In this document: one piece after another, positions 6,222 to 7,078 of the stretch | How the letters are laid out: the number at the start of each line of letters is the position of its first letter | How positions within the stretch are numbered: the first letter of the stretch is position 1 | NCBI GenBank assembly: GCA_030591405.1 | Contig: JAUVBC010000109.1 | Coordinates: forward strand, 1 to 7,078 | From: Candidatus Zixiibacteriota bacterium | GTDB lineage: Bacteria; Zixibacteria; MSB-5A5; GN15; PGXB01 | Direction of reading: 5' to 3' | DNA: 7,078 bases | Translations under genes and position numbers: made by a program | Notes under the pieces: generated by a model | Told to the model about the DNA's origin: nothing | What the model saw: the letters and a program-made list of their open reading frames with translations, nothing else | Database searches by the model: none

Positions 6222-6405
6222 ACCTATTTTATAACTCCATTTATTAGATTTCGATCCTATAAATGATTAACCTAATAATCTTTTGTCTATAAAATAGATA
6301 TCGGCAGACTGTTCAAAAATTTAACAGCAAAGACCGGACGGTTGATAAATGTGAATTTTATAAAGAGAAATAGAGATTATGGTCAAATAAAACAGTCGTA
6401 ATAGA
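6222..6405. other. Spacer between the CBS gene and cysC, with a long cysC leader
   Basis: This 184-bp AT-rich stretch has no gene. Besides the promoter candidate it contains a small hairpin TCTAT-AAA-ATAGA (6286-6298) and two copies of GACTGTT in opposite orientation (6307-6313 and 6391-6397). No hairpin plus T-tract that would end transcription of the CBS gene was found, so read-through into cysC is possible. No known riboswitch was recognised. Confidence 0.4.
6357..6386 (-). promoter_or_regulatory. Candidate promoter of the cysC-sulfotransferase operon
   Basis: On the minus strand TTGACC (6381-6386) and TATAAA (6357-6362) each match the sigma-70 consensus at 5 of 6 positions and are 18 nt apart. 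Transcription would begin near 6350, leaving a leader of roughly 130 nt before the cysC start at 6221. It is the best promoter-like pair seen in the gap between the CBS gene and cysC. Confidence 0.45.
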
Positions 6406-6843
6406 TTAAGCCGGGTATTTTCCTTCAATATAATCTTTTAGATACCGATTCTCAGAATCTCGATTGGCAGCCAGCATTTTTACGACGTCTCCAATCGAAA
6501 CGACACCAACGACTTTTCCATCATGCATTATCGGTAAATGTCGAAATCGGTTTTCGGTCATTAACGCCTCGACTTCTTCAATATCATCTTCAAGAATCCC
6601 AACCACTATTTTGGTCGTCATAACTTCGCCGACCTTTTTTTCAAGAGCATCTCCGCCGGATTTGTGGAACTCGCGAATCAGATCTCGTTCCGAGATGATA
6701 CCAACAAAATCTTTCTTTTCCATAACAAGCAGTGCGCCGATTTTGTTGTTGATAATTGAGTCCATGGCATCTTTTAACGTGCTGTCAGGTTCGATTGAAA
6801 AGACATCTCTACCTTTGGCTTCCAAAATATCATTTACCTTCAT
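6406..6843 (-). CDS. Two-CBS-domain protein
   Basis: The protein is 145 residues long when started at the ATG at 6841-6843, beginning MKVNDILEAKG. AAGGAG lies 5 nt upstream, which makes this the best start. The same frame stays open to an ATG at 6936, but that adds 31 residues that overlap the end of the GNAT gene and cover the promoter region. The protein is a bare pair of CBS domains: the first ends in FVGIISERDLIREF, the second in HLPIMHDGKVVGVVSIGDVV. It closes with LKDYIEGKYP, typical of free-standing CBS-pair proteins. Such pairs form a disc-like dimer that usually binds adenosine nucleotides and acts as an energy or ligand sensor. The partner protein is unknown. It sits 70 bp after the GNAT gene on the same strand and 184 bp before cysC; a link to sulfation is possible but not shown. 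Confidence 0.92.
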   Translation of the reverse strand: MKVNDILEAKGRDVFSIEPDSTLKDAMDSIINNKIGALLVMEKKDFVGIISERDLIREFHKSGGDALEKKVGEVMTTKIVVGILEDDIEEVEALMTENRFRHLPIMHDGKVVGVVSIGDVVKMLAANRDSENRYLKDYIEGKYPA

Positions 6844-6861
6844 TACTTCTCCTTGACTGAT

Positions 6862-6891
6862 GTTATAGTATATACGAACCGGACATGATAA
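6862..6891 (-). promoter_or_regulatory. Candidate promoter of the CBS-domain gene
   Basis: On the minus strand TTATCA (6886-6891, 4 of 6) and TATAAC (6862-6867, 5 of 6) are 18 nt apart, and TATACT overlaps nearby. The pair fits within the 70-bp gap between the GNAT stop and the CBS start, close enough to give a short leader holding the AAGGAG site. Confidence 0.4.
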
Positions 6892-6913
6892 CTCTTTGAC
6901 AAAACGACGATTA

Positions 6914-7078
6914 TTACTCTGGCGGGCCGTACTCAAATCTCAATAGCGAATAAACCAGATCATCATAAAGGTCACCCTTATAATAATGATGTTGCCTCAG
7001 GGTTCCGTCAAGTTTGAATTCAAGCGACTCAAGAAGTTTGATCGACGGCTTATTAAAAGATGCGGTCTGGGCATATAC
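6914..7078 (-). CDS. GNAT family N-acetyltransferase, C-terminal part (cut by window edge)
   Basis: The last 54 residues of a gene are visible, reading leftwards from the right edge to a tandem TAA TAA stop (6911-6916). The fragment contains NKPSIKLLESLEFKLDGTLR followed by HHYYKGDLYDDLVYSLL. The pattern of Asn and Ser-Ile before a helix, an Gly/Glu-Phe turn, Gly-x-Leu-Arg and a final Asp...Tyr-Ser-Leu-Leu strand is typical of the acetyl-CoA-binding C-terminal half of RimJ/RimL-like (Acetyltransf_3) enzymes. These transfer an acetyl group to an amine of a protein, amino sugar or small molecule; the substrate cannot be told from this part. It lies upstream of the CBS gene on the same strand, 70 bp apart. 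The short usual spacing and lack of a terminator leave co-transcription open. Confidence 0.8.
   Translation of the reverse strand, partial: VYAQTASFNKPSIKLLESLEFKLDGTLRQHHYYKGDLYDDLVYSLLRFEYGPPE

Noticed and set aside
6464..6856. Plus-strand open frame of 130 codons opposite the CBS gene
   Set aside because: A Ser/Thr/Ile-rich shadow of the CBS reading frame with no recognisable domain.
6844..6936. Extension of the CBS-domain protein to an upstream ATG at 6936
   Set aside because: It would overlap the end of the GNAT gene and cover the promoter region, and has no family similarity; the ATG at 6843 has a strong AAGGAG site.
38..7078. Absence of TGA among the seven stop codons, considered as a sign of TGA reassignment
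   Set aside because: Seven stops are too few in an AT-rich genome, and all genes have family-like lengths without needing TGA as sense.

Overview
This is a 7.1 kb piece of a bacterial chromosome with moderately low G+C content. Seven protein-coding genes are supported: six complete and one cut by the right edge. No rRNA, tRNA, CRISPR array, insertion sequence or phage gene was seen. The organism cannot be named from the sequence. A predicted lipoprotein suggests a diderm (Gram-negative-type) cell. The mix of genes (YgiQ-type radical SAM enzyme, PAPS-dependent sulfotransferase, APS kinase, multidomain glycosyltransferase) would suit an uncultured environmental lineage, perhaps of the FCB/Zixibacteria kind; that is only a guess.

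Layout. Positions 38-1765 (+) encode a YgiQ-family radical SAM protein with no visible ribosome binding site and a -10-like box right before its ATG. It converges, with a 10-nt gap, on a minus-strand SnoaL/NTF2-like lipoprotein gene (stop at 1776). The best start of that gene by Shine-Dalgarno and signal peptide is an ATA codon at 2298-2300. A divergent AT-rich spacer (2301-2495) holds two short inverted repeats and leads into a 669-residue plus-strand protein (2496-4505) that joins TPR repeats, a GT4-type glycosyltransferase and a class I SAM methyltransferase. That gene converges on a minus-strand block read from right to left: GNAT acetyltransferase (partial), a two-CBS-domain protein, adenylylsulfate kinase (cysC) and a PAPS-dependent sulfotransferase.

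How the genes fit together. CysC makes PAPS from APS, and the sulfotransferase 10 nt downstream would use PAPS; the sulfotransferase ribosome binding site overlaps the cysC stop codon, so the two are probably translated together. Facing them is an enzyme predicted to add a sugar and a methyl group. Together they suggest a small module for making a sulfated, methylated glycan or glycoconjugate. The acceptor is unknown, and the ATP sulfurylase that must supply APS is not in the window. The YgiQ, NTF2-like, CBS and GNAT genes look like ordinary neighbours with no clear link to that pathway.
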